A stretch of 64,000 nucleotides of DNA from Oceanococcus sp964629015 (GCA_964629015.1 CAZVMN010000011.1:62001-126000), one strand, 5' to 3'; counted from the stretch's first letter, positions 8,250 through 17,663 are shown. Notes: generated by a model not told the origin, from the letters alone. Translations and numbers: made by a program.

Positions 8250-10844
8250 ATGAGAAAAATCATAGTGTTGATTACCGCTGCCGTGGCGGTTGTCCTCACC
8301 GGCTGCAATGTCAACGGTGGGCGTAGTGACCAGGGTGTCCGCGAGGGCGATCAAAACGTGCAGATGCGCGTGTCCAATTTGCTGCCGCCCGGGCAATCGG
8401 GACATTTCTCGGTTGATGGACAGGTTGTTGGCACCTTGTCCGGCAATCCGGCTGATTTTGGCGAGCACGTCGATGATCAGCGCTTGATGTACTGGAACTC
8501 CGAATTCAAAGACGGCCGATTCCAGAATATCCAAGGTCGAGAACCGGATTACGAACCGCGCGACGGTGTGCGCATTTATCTCGACGAGTTTGGTGTGCCC
8601 GCGGTCCACGCGGAATCGGTCGAAGATGCCTGGTTTGGCGCAGGCTACATCATGGCGGTGCAGCGCTTGTTCCTGATGGATGGGGTGCGTCGTCAGGCCA
8701 GAGGCACGTTGGCCGAACTCAGTGGTGTGGCCGCTGTGCCGGACGATGTCCAGGCGCGCACCCTGACCTACACCGAAGAGGAATATCAGGCCATGTTTGA
8801 TGGTCTGTCTGACTTCGCGCAACAGGCGGCGATAGGCTATCGCGACGGTGTGAATCAGCGCATCGGCGAGGTCACCCTGAACCTGCTTCAGTTGCCCGCG
8901 GAGTACGTGTTACTCACCACTCTGCCGCAGGAATTCAGTGTCAGCGACATCATTGCTGCCGGCGTGCTGATGACCCGTGAAGTGGCATCCGACGGCAGCT
9001 ATGAAATGAAAACCGTAGCGGCTCTCAAGGCGCTGCAGGACATGCACGGTAAAACCATGGGCCGCGACATCCTGCAGGATGTGCTGTGGATTGATGACCC
9101 CAAAGCTGCGGTGACCATTCCCGCCAGCGAGGGCACGTTCACCAATATGGGTACGCCGCCTGAACAACGTGAAGCGGCATTCCAGGCGCTGGCGGATTTC
9201 GCCGAAACCTTGCCCGACGAGCTGGCCGAAGGCATGGGCACCGGGGATTATCCGGAGCCGGACGGTTTGCCGATTCTCAAGCAGGGCATACCCAATCCGG
9301 CAGCGGAAGCCGCACGCAACGTCATCGAGTACCTGCGCAATCTGCATGGTGGCTCGTACATGGCGATTGTGACCCAGGACAAATCCGCCAACGGCATGCC
9401 GCTGCTGATCAATGGTCCGCAGTTGGGTTACGGCTATCCGAGCTTGCTGGTTGAGCTGGAAGTGCACGGTGGCGGCATTCATGCACGTGGCGCGACTGTG
9501 CCAGGGCTTCCAGTGATCGGTATTGGTTACAACGAGAAAGTGGCCTGGGGCGTCACCACCGGTTACTCAAAAACCATAGACAGTTTCATTGAAGACACGT
9601 CAGTGGGCGATAGCCCGAACCAGTATCTCCATAACGGTGAAGTCAAAACCATGGACTGCCGCGAGGAAACCGTGCGTTATCGCGAGGCGCCACAGGGCGT
9701 TCCGCTACTGCCTGCGTTGTTTTCCGAAACGGTCGAGGTTTGTCGCACGGTGCATGGCCCGGTGGTCGCTCGCAGCGATGACGGCAACAGCGCACGCAGC
9801 GTGCAGTACGCCATGTGGAAGCGCGAGGTTGAAACCATTGAAGGCATTATCGGTTGGCAGAAGGCCGCCAACTACAACGACTTCAAAGCGGCGATGGCCA
9901 AGGTCACCTGGAATGAAAACACCATGATGATCGATTCGGCCGGTAACGCCGCGTATTTCCATCCCGGCCTGCATCCCCGACGGGCGCCGGGCACCGATCT
10001 GCGCTTCCCCAACCGTGGGACTGGCGAGCACGATCATCTGGGCTTCCTGAGCTTTGCTGAGACGCCGCAGGTGTTGAACCCGGCACAAGGCTATGTGACC
10101 AACTGGAACAACAAACCTGCGATCGGCTGGGGAGAGAATGTCGGTGGTGATGCGTCAACCCGACCGGCCGGGCCGATCCAGCGCAACCTGAATTGGGAGC
10201 GTCAGCTCGCCGCGGCCGACAAGATCAGTTTTGATGACCTGATCGCCATGGACAAGTTATCGGGGCGCCTGGATGTGCGGGCCGCACCCTGGTTGCCGCT
10301 GATTGAAAGCGCGTATCAGGCCGGCGTCCTGGAACCCGCCGAAGCCGCTTTGGCGGAATTGCTACTGGCCTGGGATCAGCTGCATTACAACCCAGCTATC
10401 GATATCGAAGACGAAGAAGCGCGTGACCGGCCCGCCGAAACCATCTTTGATGTGTTCGTGGATGCGGTGCGTGAAATGATGTTGCAGGACCTCTTGCCTG
10501 AAGCGTTTTATCGTCACATGTCGATTGTCGGCAGCCATGAGTACGATGCGTCACCGTTGGACAATCTGGTCCTCAAAGCGCTGAATCCATCGATTTCAGG
10601 CATTCCGCTGCGTGTTGACTACCTTCAGGGCAAAAGCGTGAACCAGTGGGTACAGGATGGTTTGGCGGAAGCGCGTGCGCGTCTTGAGGCGGAGTACGCG
10701 TCAACCGATCCGGATGATTTCCGCCGGATTCATCACCGCGACAGTGTGTGCTCGCTGTCCGGTATCGTCGGTCCATGCATCACCATGCCGCATCAGGATC
10801 GTGGCAGCTGGAACGAAATCATCGGCTTCGATCCGATCGACTGA
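8250..10844 (+). CDS. Penicillin acylase family lipoprotein (Ntn hydrolase)
   Basis: An 864-residue Ntn-hydrolase precursor of the penicillin/acyl-homoserine-lactone acylase family. The ATG at 8250 is chosen because it gives a clean lipoprotein signal (MRKIIVLITAAVAVVLTGC, lipid-modified C19). The alpha-chain region includes GYIMAVQRLFLMDGVRRQARG, the typical substrate-pocket segment. Autoproteolysis is expected before S369 in LHGGSYMAIV; this serine would become the beta-chain nucleophile. Downstream GIGYNEKVAWGVTTGYSKT, with the conserved V-A-W-G-x-T pattern, supports the call. It would act in the periplasm or at a membrane face on amide bonds. AHL or antibiotic specificity cannot be decided from sequence. 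A terminator follows. Confidence 0.88.
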   Translation: MRKIIVLITAAVAVVLTGCNVNGGRSDQGVREGDQNVQMRVSNLLPPGQSGHFSVDGQVVGTLSGNPADFGEHVDDQRLMYWNSEFKDGRFQNIQGREPDYEPRDGVRIYLDEFGVPAVHAESVEDAWFGAGYIMAVQRLFLMDGVRRQARGTLAELSGVAAVPDDVQARTLTYTEEEYQAMFDGLSDFAQQAAIGYRDGVNQRIGEVTLNLLQLPAEYVLLTTLPQEFSVSDIIAAGVLMTREVASDGSYEMKTVAALKALQDMHGKTMGRDILQDVLWIDDPKAAVTIPASEGTFTNMGTPPEQREAAFQALADFAETLPDELAEGMGTGDYPEPDGLPILKQGIPNPAAEAARNVIEYLRNLHGGSYMAIVTQDKSANGMPLLINGPQLGYGYPSLLVELEVHGGGIHARGATVPGLPVIGIGYNEKVAWGVTTGYSKTIDSFIEDTSVGDSPNQYLHNGEVKTMDCREETVRYREAPQGVPLLPALFSETVEVCRTVHGPVVARSDDGNSARSVQYAMWKREVETIEGIIGWQKAANYNDFKAAMAKVTWNENTMMIDSAGNAAYFHPGLHPRRAPGTDLRFPNRGTGEHDHLGFLSFAETPQVLNPAQGYVTNWNNKPAIGWGENVGGDASTRPAGPIQRNLNWERQLAAADKISFDDLIAMDKLSGRLDVRAAPWLPLIESAYQAGVLEPAEAALAELLLAWDQLHYNPAIDIEDEEARDRPAETIFDVFVDAVREMMLQDLLPEAFYRHMSIVGSHEYDASPLDNLVLKALNPSISGIPLRVDYLQGKSVNQWVQDGLAEARARLEAEYASTDPDDFRRIHHRDSVCSLSGIVGPCITMPHQDRGSWNEIIGFDPID

Positions 10845-10859
10845 GCGATACGGCTACGT

Positions 10860-10890
10860 GGTGTGCCGGGCGAATCCCGGTACACCTTTT
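10860..10890 (+). terminator. Rho-independent terminator after the acylase gene
   Basis: GGTGTGCCGGG (10860-10870), loop CGAAT, CCCGGTACACC (10876-10886) and TTTT. This is an 11-bp stem with one G-U pair, directly downstream of the acylase stop and immediately before the convergent chrR-like gene ends. Confidence 0.85.
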
Positions 10891-10893
10891 CCC

Positions 10894-11553
10894 TCAGAGT
10901 CCGAAGAAGGGCTGCAACAAGCGCGGAATCAAGCCTTTGTAGCGGATCTGCGCATCCATGCCGGCGAGGCACAAACAGCCAAAGTCGCCGGCCTTGGGTT
11001 GATGTTCGGTGTCACCGTCCAGATCGGCCACATCGCCTGGCGCAAACTCGCCCACACAATCGGTGTAGTCACCTTTCAGAATCAGTGTGAGTTCGTTGCC
11101 TCGGTGGGTGTGCACAGGCACGACGTGGTTGGGGGCGATGTCCAGCATCACGGCGTTACCCTCACCACACTCTAGCGTCAGAAGCCGCACGCCAGGACCT
11201 GCGCTGCGCCACGCCAGTTGCGTGAGGTCGTCTGTTCCCAGCAGTCGACGCAGTTTTTCTGGCATGGCGGCACCGCCGGAAGAGGTGCTTTTTGTCTCCG
11301 CCGCTGGCGGTTGATGCTGTATTTCGGCGTCCAACAGGTCGAGAACCTGCGTCCTTGCCCGGCTCGACAAAGCCAGCGGCTCAACATCGTCGATCAACGT
11401 GCCGCCGACATTCTCGGCTTTGGCGACGGTCTGACGGCATTGCGCACAGAACTCCAGGTGGCAACCCACGACAAGTGCCATGGCGGCGGGAAGTGAGCCC
11501 GCGGCGTAGGCGGTGAGGGTGGCGCTTTCAGGGTGGTGCTTGATGTGACTCAT
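10894..11553 (-). CDS. chrR: ChrR-type zinc anti-sigma factor with cupin domain
   Basis: A 219-residue cytoplasmic anti-sigma factor of the ChrR family. The N-terminal zinc-binding anti-sigma domain shows the exact H-x25-H-x3-C-x2-C pattern (H6, H32, C36, C39). The C-terminal cupin domain has H148, H150, E154 and H184 in the spacing known from Rhodobacter ChrR. That protein holds its sigma factor until singlet oxygen or organic peroxide triggers release. Its start overlaps the sigma-factor stop (ATGA), giving balanced translation of the pair. The domain order and the neighbouring photolyase gene make this one of the firmer functional calls in the window. Confidence 0.93.
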   Translation of the reverse strand: MSHIKHHPESATLTAYAAGSLPAAMALVVGCHLEFCAQCRQTVAKAENVGGTLIDDVEPLALSSRARTQVLDLLDAEIQHQPPAAETKSTSSGGAAMPEKLRRLLGTDDLTQLAWRSAGPGVRLLTLECGEGNAVMLDIAPNHVVPVHTHRGNELTLILKGDYTDCVGEFAPGDVADLDGDTEHQPKAGDFGCLCLAGMDAQIRYKGLIPRLLQPFFGL

Positions 11554-12215
11554 TGAACTTCATCGTCAAAATGCTTGCGCAATGTGCGCAATGCGGTACG
11601 GATGCGGGTCTTGACGGACCCCAGCGGTTGACCGGTTTCGGCGGCGATTTCGCTGTGACTCTTGCCTTCAAAATACGATTTATAGATCACTTCGGATTGC
11701 AGCTCGGGCAAGGTGGCGATGGATTTTCGCAAGGTTGCCGCTTCGGACGCTTGATAGGCGGTGTCGTCGATCGCCATCTCAATCGGCTCGTGTTCCAGGT
11801 CGTAACCGATGCTGCGCTCTTTGCGCAGATGATCGATCATCAGGTTTCGAGCCACGCGGAACAGCCAGGTTGAGACGGCGGCTTTCGAGGGGTCGTACAG
11901 CTTCGCCTTGCGCCACAGCGTGAGCAGCGCCTCCTGGCTCAATTCTTCCGCCGTTTCCGGCTGAGCACCCTGCTTGCGCAGATAGCTGTTGATACGCGGA
12001 GCAAAGTGATCAAACAGTTGGATGAAACTGTCACGACAGCCGCACTCGGCAACGCGCACAACACAATCGGCCCACTCGGGCTGGTCGGAAACCTCCGCCA
12101 AGCTCACCATCTCCCTCACATCCCGTGCTTTGTGCACGGGGCGATCATAGAGGGTCTGTCGCTGTTGCAACAAGCGCTGTGTACGCGGTTCGAAGTACAG
12201 CACCGCGGCGGTCAT
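11550..12215 (-). CDS. rpoE: ECF sigma factor (RpoE partner of ChrR)
   Basis: A 221-residue ECF sigma factor from the ATG at 12215; the longer frame from 12341 reads through unconserved sequence. Region 2 is visible as SFIQLFDHFAPRINSYLRKQG followed by EELSQEALLTLWRKA and WLFRVARNLMIDHLRK. Region 4 is visible as LPELQSEVIYKSYFEGKSH and EIAAETGQPLGSVKTRIR. Coupling to a ChrR-type anti-sigma factor places it in the singlet-oxygen-responsive ECF11-like group. The DASH photolyase gene ends 142 bases upstream of the ATG on the same strand, so the sigma factor could be transcribed with, or activate, the photolyase. Confidence 0.92.
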   Translation of the reverse strand: MTAAVLYFEPRTQRLLQQRQTLYDRPVHKARDVREMVSLAEVSDQPEWADCVVRVAECGCRDSFIQLFDHFAPRINSYLRKQGAQPETAEELSQEALLTLWRKAKLYDPSKAAVSTWLFRVARNLMIDHLRKERSIGYDLEHEPIEMAIDDTAYQASEAATLRKSIATLPELQSEVIYKSYFEGKSHSEIAAETGQPLGSVKTRIRTALRTLRKHFDDEVQ

Positions 12216-12357
12216 CGATTGTGTCCTTGGGCTTTTTGGGACGAAATGCAGCAATGTTGTGTCCAGGTGGTCGCGCTGTCTGGGGATGTCGTTGCGGGTT
12301 TTACGCAACACCCATAGCTTTGGATTGGGTGTGAGGCCCAAGAGGCCCGGCTTGTGC

Positions 12358-13668
12358 TCACGTCGGCCAATCCACCATGTCTACGGCGTCAGTCCATTCG
12401 CCCCAATTCTCGTTGGGCGCCCAGCGTTGTACGTATTCGCCGTCTGGATCGTAGCGTTGGGCTTGCTCGCGCAGCTTGAAGTGGCGCCCACCGCGTGGGT
12501 CGGTGCCCACACCCGCGATGTATTGCCAATTGCCCCAGTTCACTGCCACGTCGTAGTCGATCAGCTCCTGCTCAAAAAACGCCGCGCCGTAGCGCCAGTC
12601 GACCGCGAGTTCGTTGATCAGACAGCTGGCGACCAGTTGGCGGCCCCGATTCGACAGATAACCGGTGGTGCGAAGTTCACGAATACAGGCATTGACGATG
12701 GGATAGGGCGTGTCGCCTTCACACCAAGCTTTGAGGCGTTGTGGGTAGTAGCTTGTCAGCGGGGCGCGGCGATTTATGCCTTGAAAATGGAACAGGCGTG
12801 GGCCGCTGCGTAAGGCGTGCCATTGAAAGAATTCACGCCAGAACAGTTCATAGCGCAGTTTTTCGACGGATTCCTGCGCAGCGCTCGCGCCCTCGACGTG
12901 ATCGAGATCGCGCATGATCTGCAACGGTGATAGGCAACCCTGGGCCAGCCACGCAGACAGCTTGCTGGAATGATCCCATCCGGAGAAATCGTTGCGGGTG
13001 CGGGCGTAATGATGCACAGCCTGATTCACGTGGATGTAGCTGTGCAGGTGCTCCTGGCCGGCGTCCGCACCACCGCGCCAGCGTCCGACCGACTGCGGAT
13101 TGCGCGGCAGCCCATCATCCAGCGGCAACCACCGCGATTGAGGCAGTTCGCTTGGTGTCACTGCGAGTGGTCGAAAAGCCTGTTCGCTCATGGCGCGAAA
13201 AAATGGCGTGAATGGGCCTTTCAGGACGTCGCCTGCAACACGGTCAACGGTCTCGGCGTCGAACAGCGTGCTGCCGGGGGCAGTCATGACGCGCATGTCG
13301 GGTAAGGATGCTTGGACCGCCGCCAATTGCTGGCACTCCCGGTAACCGTGCCAATCGCTGGCGCCCAGCGCTCCGATGTTGCCCTCGTGACACAGTCGCG
13401 TCACCACGTCGACAGGATCGCCCAGAAAGACCAGCAGACGCTGGCCCCGCGCTTGCAGCTGCGCGCTTAGTGCATGTAACGATGCGGCGATAAACGCCCA
13501 GCGTTTCTCGCCCAGCGAAGCAAAGCCATAGCGATTGCGCTCGAAATCGCGCTCATCCACGACGTAGACGCAGACCAGCTCATCGACCTGTTCCGCCGTC
13601 GCGACCAGGGCAGGGTTGTCTGCAAGACGCAGATCGTTGCGAAACCAGAAAAGTCCACGGTGTGCCAT
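12358..13668 (-). CDS. Cryptochrome/photolyase, DASH family
   Basis: A 436-residue flavoprotein of the cryptochrome-DASH branch, blue-light enzymes that repair cyclobutane dimers in single-stranded DNA or act as light sensors. The N-terminal photolyase domain begins GLFWFRNDLRLADNPAL. The FAD-binding half carries WDHSSKLSAWLAQGCLSP, YELFWREFFQW, and the DASH-typical block from DWRYGAAFFEQELIDYDVAV through WGNWQYIAGVGTDPR to QAQRYDPDGEYV. Length is a little short of the usual 430-500. It lies directly upstream of rpoE-chrR; photolyase genes belong to the singlet-oxygen sigma regulon in Rhodobacter, so the grouping is functionally coherent. Confidence 0.92.
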   Translation of the reverse strand: MAHRGLFWFRNDLRLADNPALVATAEQVDELVCVYVVDERDFERNRYGFASLGEKRWAFIAASLHALSAQLQARGQRLLVFLGDPVDVVTRLCHEGNIGALGASDWHGYRECQQLAAVQASLPDMRVMTAPGSTLFDAETVDRVAGDVLKGPFTPFFRAMSEQAFRPLAVTPSELPQSRWLPLDDGLPRNPQSVGRWRGGADAGQEHLHSYIHVNQAVHHYARTRNDFSGWDHSSKLSAWLAQGCLSPLQIMRDLDHVEGASAAQESVEKLRYELFWREFFQWHALRSGPRLFHFQGINRRAPLTSYYPQRLKAWCEGDTPYPIVNACIRELRTTGYLSNRGRQLVASCLINELAVDWRYGAAFFEQELIDYDVAVNWGNWQYIAGVGTDPRGGRHFKLREQAQRYDPDGEYVQRWAPNENWGEWTDAVDMVDWPT

Positions 13669-13670
13669 GC

Positions 13671-13706
13671 GCGTAGGAACCGAAATGCATTCGTTTGTTC
13701 CTACGC
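13671..13706. promoter_or_regulatory. Long inverted repeat abutting the photolyase start codon
   Basis: GCGTAGGAAC (13671-13680) and GTTCCTACGC (13697-13706) are perfect 10-bp arms around a 16-base loop that is itself nearly palindromic. The element ends two bases upstream of the minus-strand ATG at 13668, where a ribosome-binding site would be expected; no Shine-Dalgarno sequence is evident. It could be a regulator site or an RNA hairpin controlling translation. Confidence 0.6.
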
Positions 13707-13738
13707 TTTTCCGCCACGCGTGGATTTTTAGGCGGCTT

Positions 13739-15859
13739 TTAACCGGTCAGTGCAGACCACTTCATTTTGATCAGCAAGATCACAAAATTCCATGCCGCTT
13801 TCAGGTCATCCCAAGCGCTCGGCTGATGTCGGGCTTGTTGGCGGATGTAGTGCTGTAAAGCGCTGAGATCTTTCTCGGAGTACTCGGGAAACACCGGCAT
13901 ACCGCGCGCAAGTAGCGCGCCATCACGCACGATGGCGGTGAAGGCGGGGGTCGACAACGGGATTGCGGATGCGCGCAAATCCGGCGCATAACCGCCGGCG
14001 ACCACACCCGATCCATGACAGATTGTGCAGTTCTTGAAGTACAACGCTTTGCCGCGCTCCGCTTGGGCGGGGTCGACGACAAAGTCCGCGTCGTCAATCG
14101 CTTGTGGTTGCGATGGCGCAGGCGAGGGCGGCAGCGTTGCATCGGCATCAAGCGCATAGACCAGCAGGCGACGTGGGTGTTGTCGCCCGACCCATCCATG
14201 TTGTGCGGTGAGCGAGCCCATGAGCATCTGGCTGCCGCCCCAGCCGGCGAGCACAGCCACATATTGTTGACCATCAACACTGAATGTCATAGGTGGCGCC
14301 TGGGTGCCCACGCCCATGTTATGCGCCCAGAGTTCCTCTCCGGTGTCCGCATCCTGAGCGACAAAGCGCCCATCCGCCCGGCCTTGGAAAATCAGACCGC
14401 CGCGGGTGCTGATCACGCCGCCGTTGCTGAACCCGGGGGTCTCTGTTTCCCAGACTTTGGTTTGCGTGCGCGGATTCCAGGCCAGCACCGCGCTGCGACC
14501 TGCCGTGGTGGGGATGTCATCGAAAAAGCCTTTCAAGCCCATGGGATCTTCGGCGCTCATCTTCCAGCGTCGTGGATCGCGTCCTTCGTCGTTGTAGTAG
14601 CCGGCCATTTCCCGCGTCGGGATGTACATCAGGCCGGTATCCGGGGAGTAGGCCATGGGATGCCAGTTGTGCATGCCGGCGGAACCCGGCCAGATCAGGG
14701 CTTCGCCGTTCTCGTAGCGCGCGCCGGGCACTTCCACCGGGCGGCCAGTTTGCAAATCGACACGTTCGGCCCAGGTCACCTTACCGAGCTTTTCGGCTGA
14801 GATCAGAGCACCGTCTTCGCGGTCGATGACGTAGAAGAATCCGTTTTTCGGCGCATGCATCAAGACTTTGCGGGGCTTGCCGTTGATGTCCAGATCAGCC
14901 AGCACCATGTCCATGGTGGAGTTGAAATCCCAGCTTTCGCCCGGTGTGGTCTGGTAGTGCCAGACGTACTCGCCAGTGTCGGCGTCCAGGGCCACCACCG
15001 AGCACAGAAACAGGTTGTCGCCGCCATCCGGGGAGCGCAGTTTGTGATTCCAGGGTGAGCCGTTTCCGGTGCCGAGGTAGATGCGGTTGTAGTGCGGGTC
15101 GTAGGTCATGGCATTCCACACCGTGCCGCCGCCTCCGGAATGCCACCACTCGCCGGTCCAGGTCTTGGCCGCCATCTCCATGGCTTTGTTCTCGAAGCCG
15201 TCGGCGGGATTTCCGGGGACCACATGCCAGCGCCAGCGTTGCTGCCCTGTTGCGGTGTCGTAGGCCGTCACATAGCCGCGCACGTAGCCGAAATCAGCGC
15301 CGCCGTGTCCGATGATCACGGTGTCATTGAACACTCTGGGCGCGCCGGTGATATAGCGGTTATCGCCCGGTTTCGTGGTGAGAACGGACCAGCTCAGTTC
15401 GCCGGTTTTGGCATCCAGTGCGATGAGTCGTCCATCCTGCACGCCGACATAGACGCGGCCTTTCCAATAGGCCAACCCTCGGATGCCCCAGGCCATGCGC
15501 ATTTTGATCGGATCGACTTGTGGGTTGTAGCGCCACAGACGCTCGCCGCTTCGCGCATCAATGGCATGCACTTCGCTGTAGCCCACCGCGATGTAGATCA
15601 CTCCATCCACCGCCAGCGGCTGGGACGACACGCTCCACACTTTGTCGAGCTCATAGGTCCAGGCGAGGCCCAGTCGCGCCACATTGTCGCGATTGATCTG
15701 ATCGAGGGGGCTAAAACGCTGCTCATCAAAGGTGCGCCCCCAGGCGGCCCAGTCGCGGCCGTCCGGCGCATGGCGCAGGGCCTGATTATCGATAGTCGCG
15801 TGCGCGGCGGTGCCCACCACAAGCTGGATAACAACAAAACAGTGCAACAAATGACGCAT
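13739..15859 (-). CDS. PQQ-dependent alcohol dehydrogenase with C-terminal cytochrome c
   Basis: A 706-residue type II quinohemoprotein alcohol dehydrogenase, periplasmic by its signal peptide (MRHLLHCFVVIQLVVGTAAH). The ATG at 15859 is preferred to a TTG five codons upstream. The eight-bladed PQQ propeller shows GGGGTVWNAMTYDP, LGTGNGSPWN (metal-ligand asparagine), RSPDGGDNLFL and SWDFNST, whose aspartate is the catalytic base. The absence of a second aspartate two residues later indicates a calcium rather than lanthanide site. The C-terminal domain carries one heme motif, CTICH. The usual adjacent Cys-Cys pair is absent. It is divergent from the acyl-CoA synthetase gene. Confidence 0.9.
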   Translation of the reverse strand: MRHLLHCFVVIQLVVGTAAHATIDNQALRHAPDGRDWAAWGRTFDEQRFSPLDQINRDNVARLGLAWTYELDKVWSVSSQPLAVDGVIYIAVGYSEVHAIDARSGERLWRYNPQVDPIKMRMAWGIRGLAYWKGRVYVGVQDGRLIALDAKTGELSWSVLTTKPGDNRYITGAPRVFNDTVIIGHGGADFGYVRGYVTAYDTATGQQRWRWHVVPGNPADGFENKAMEMAAKTWTGEWWHSGGGGTVWNAMTYDPHYNRIYLGTGNGSPWNHKLRSPDGGDNLFLCSVVALDADTGEYVWHYQTTPGESWDFNSTMDMVLADLDINGKPRKVLMHAPKNGFFYVIDREDGALISAEKLGKVTWAERVDLQTGRPVEVPGARYENGEALIWPGSAGMHNWHPMAYSPDTGLMYIPTREMAGYYNDEGRDPRRWKMSAEDPMGLKGFFDDIPTTAGRSAVLAWNPRTQTKVWETETPGFSNGGVISTRGGLIFQGRADGRFVAQDADTGEELWAHNMGVGTQAPPMTFSVDGQQYVAVLAGWGGSQMLMGSLTAQHGWVGRQHPRRLLVYALDADATLPPSPAPSQPQAIDDADFVVDPAQAERGKALYFKNCTICHGSGVVAGGYAPDLRASAIPLSTPAFTAIVRDGALLARGMPVFPEYSEKDLSALQHYIRQQARHQPSAWDDLKAAWNFVILLIKMKWSALTG

Positions 15860-16039
15860 GCGTGAGCTTCCCAATGACGGCGATCAGCCCTACACCTTAT
15901 GCCGCTGCGCGCGGTGCAACACCACACGTCCGGACGATGCTTGAAGGGCTCCGCACTGGCGCATAACTATTCCTGCCAGCGGTTCGATCTGGCAGAGTCG
16001 GCGCAAACAAAAACCAAACATTGTTTCCGGAGACAGACG

Positions 16040-17602
16040 ATGCATATCGCCCAAATCATCATGCGTGCCGAGCAGCAACGCGGCACTTGCGTTGCCACGC
16101 AGGAGCAAGGACAAACCCGAACCTGGGCTGAGGTCGCCCAGCGCGTGAGGAAAACCGCGGGTGGGCTCACCGCTTTGGGCTTGGCGACGAATGATCAGAT
16201 CGCCATCCTGAGTTTGAACAGCGCCCAGTACTTCGAAGCGTTGTTTGCGATCCCCATGATGGGCGCACGTGTGGTGCCCTTGAACATCCGTTGGGCGCTG
16301 CCGGAGATCGAGTATTCGCTGCGTGATTCGGGCAGCTCGGCTTTGTTTTTCGATCACACGTTTGCCCCGCTGGTCGCCCAGTTACGCGATCGCCTGGGCG
16401 ACCTCAAACATTATATTTTCATGGGCGCGGCTGCCGATTGTCCGGATTGGGCCTTGCGTCAGGAGGATGTTGTGCAACAGGGCAATCCGCTGGACAACTT
16501 CTGCTTCAGTGATCAGCAACTGGCGGGTATTTTTTACACCGGCGGCACAACCGGTTTTCCCAAGGGCGTGATGCTGACCCACACCGCCTTGTTCACCAGT
16601 GCCTTGAGTTTGGTGGCCGCCAGCGACGCGAATGAAGAATCGAGCTATCTGCACGCGGCTCCAATGTTTCACATGGCGGATCTGGCTGCTTGTTACATGT
16701 TCACCGCTTTGGGTGCGCGGCAAGTTTTCATTCCGGCCTTTGATCCGATCGCGGTGATGCAGGCGATTGACGAGGCCAGCATCACCGACGTGCTGCTGGT
16801 GCCGGCCATGATTCAGATGGTTTTTGATCATCCAGCGTTCGACGCCAGCAAGCTCAGCAGCTTGCGCCGCGTGCTGTATGGCGCCTCACCCATGCCCGAG
16901 GGTTTGCTGCGGCGTGTGATGGCAGCTTTGCCAGATGTTCAACTGATGCAGGCTTATGGGCAGACCGAACTGGCTCCGGTGGCGACCATTCTGCCCGCAG
17001 CCGCCCATGTCACCGATGGTGAAGGTGCACGTCTTTTGCGTGCTGCAGGTCGCAGCAGCTACACCATGTTGCTCAAAATCGTGGACGAAAACGATCGGGT
17101 TTTGCCGGTTGGTGAAATCGGTGAGGTCTGCGCCTGTGGCCCCAACTGCATGTTGGGGTATTGGAACAAGCCGGAGCAAACCGCGGATACGCTCAAGGCC
17201 GGGTGGGTTCATACCGGTGACGCCGGCTACCTCGATGAGCAGGGTTATTTGTTCCTGGTGGATCGCGTCAAAGACATGATTGTTTCGGGCGGAGAGAACG
17301 TCTACTCGGCCGAGGTTGAGAGCGTCGTGTCGACCCACCCGGCGGTGGCGCAAGTGGCGGTTGTGGGGATCCCCGACGACAACTGGGGCGAGGCTGTGCA
17401 TGCCATTGTGATCCCGCACGCTGATGCTCAAGTGTCAGCGGACGACATCATCGCGCATTGCAAAACACAGATCGCCGGCTACAAGTGCCCCAAGAGTGTG
17501 GCGTTTCGCGATGAGCCGTTTCCTTTATCTGGGGCGGGCAAAATCCTGAAGCGGGAACTGCGCGCAGTTTACTGGGAAGGGCGTGAGCGTCAGGTCAACT
17601 AG
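16040..17602 (+). CDS. AMP-forming acyl-CoA synthetase
   Basis: A 520-residue adenylate-forming acyl-CoA synthetase. The ATG at 16040 has a GGAG ribosome-binding site just upstream, and the protein from MHIAQIIMRAEQ aligns with family N-termini. Motifs are clear: phosphate loop YTGGTTGFPKGVMLTH, adenine motif YGQTELAP, hinge segment HTGDAGYLDEQGYLFLVDR, KDMIVSGGENVYSAEVE, and the C-terminal catalytic lysine in SGAGKILKRELR. It activates a carboxylic acid to its CoA ester through an acyl-AMP; chain length cannot be deduced. The divergent PQQ alcohol dehydrogenase suggests an alcohol-to-acid-to-CoA route (inference). Confidence 0.93.
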   Translation: MHIAQIIMRAEQQRGTCVATQEQGQTRTWAEVAQRVRKTAGGLTALGLATNDQIAILSLNSAQYFEALFAIPMMGARVVPLNIRWALPEIEYSLRDSGSSALFFDHTFAPLVAQLRDRLGDLKHYIFMGAAADCPDWALRQEDVVQQGNPLDNFCFSDQQLAGIFYTGGTTGFPKGVMLTHTALFTSALSLVAASDANEESSYLHAAPMFHMADLAACYMFTALGARQVFIPAFDPIAVMQAIDEASITDVLLVPAMIQMVFDHPAFDASKLSSLRRVLYGASPMPEGLLRRVMAALPDVQLMQAYGQTELAPVATILPAAAHVTDGEGARLLRAAGRSSYTMLLKIVDENDRVLPVGEIGEVCACGPNCMLGYWNKPEQTADTLKAGWVHTGDAGYLDEQGYLFLVDRVKDMIVSGGENVYSAEVESVVSTHPAVAQVAVVGIPDDNWGEAVHAIVIPHADAQVSADDIIAHCKTQIAGYKCPKSVAFRDEPFPLSGAGKILKRELRAVYWEGRERQVN

Positions 17603-17663
17603 GGCATCGCTCAGCGTGATGCGGCAGGTCTGTGTTTCAACAACTGAATTTCCCGCCGGATCA

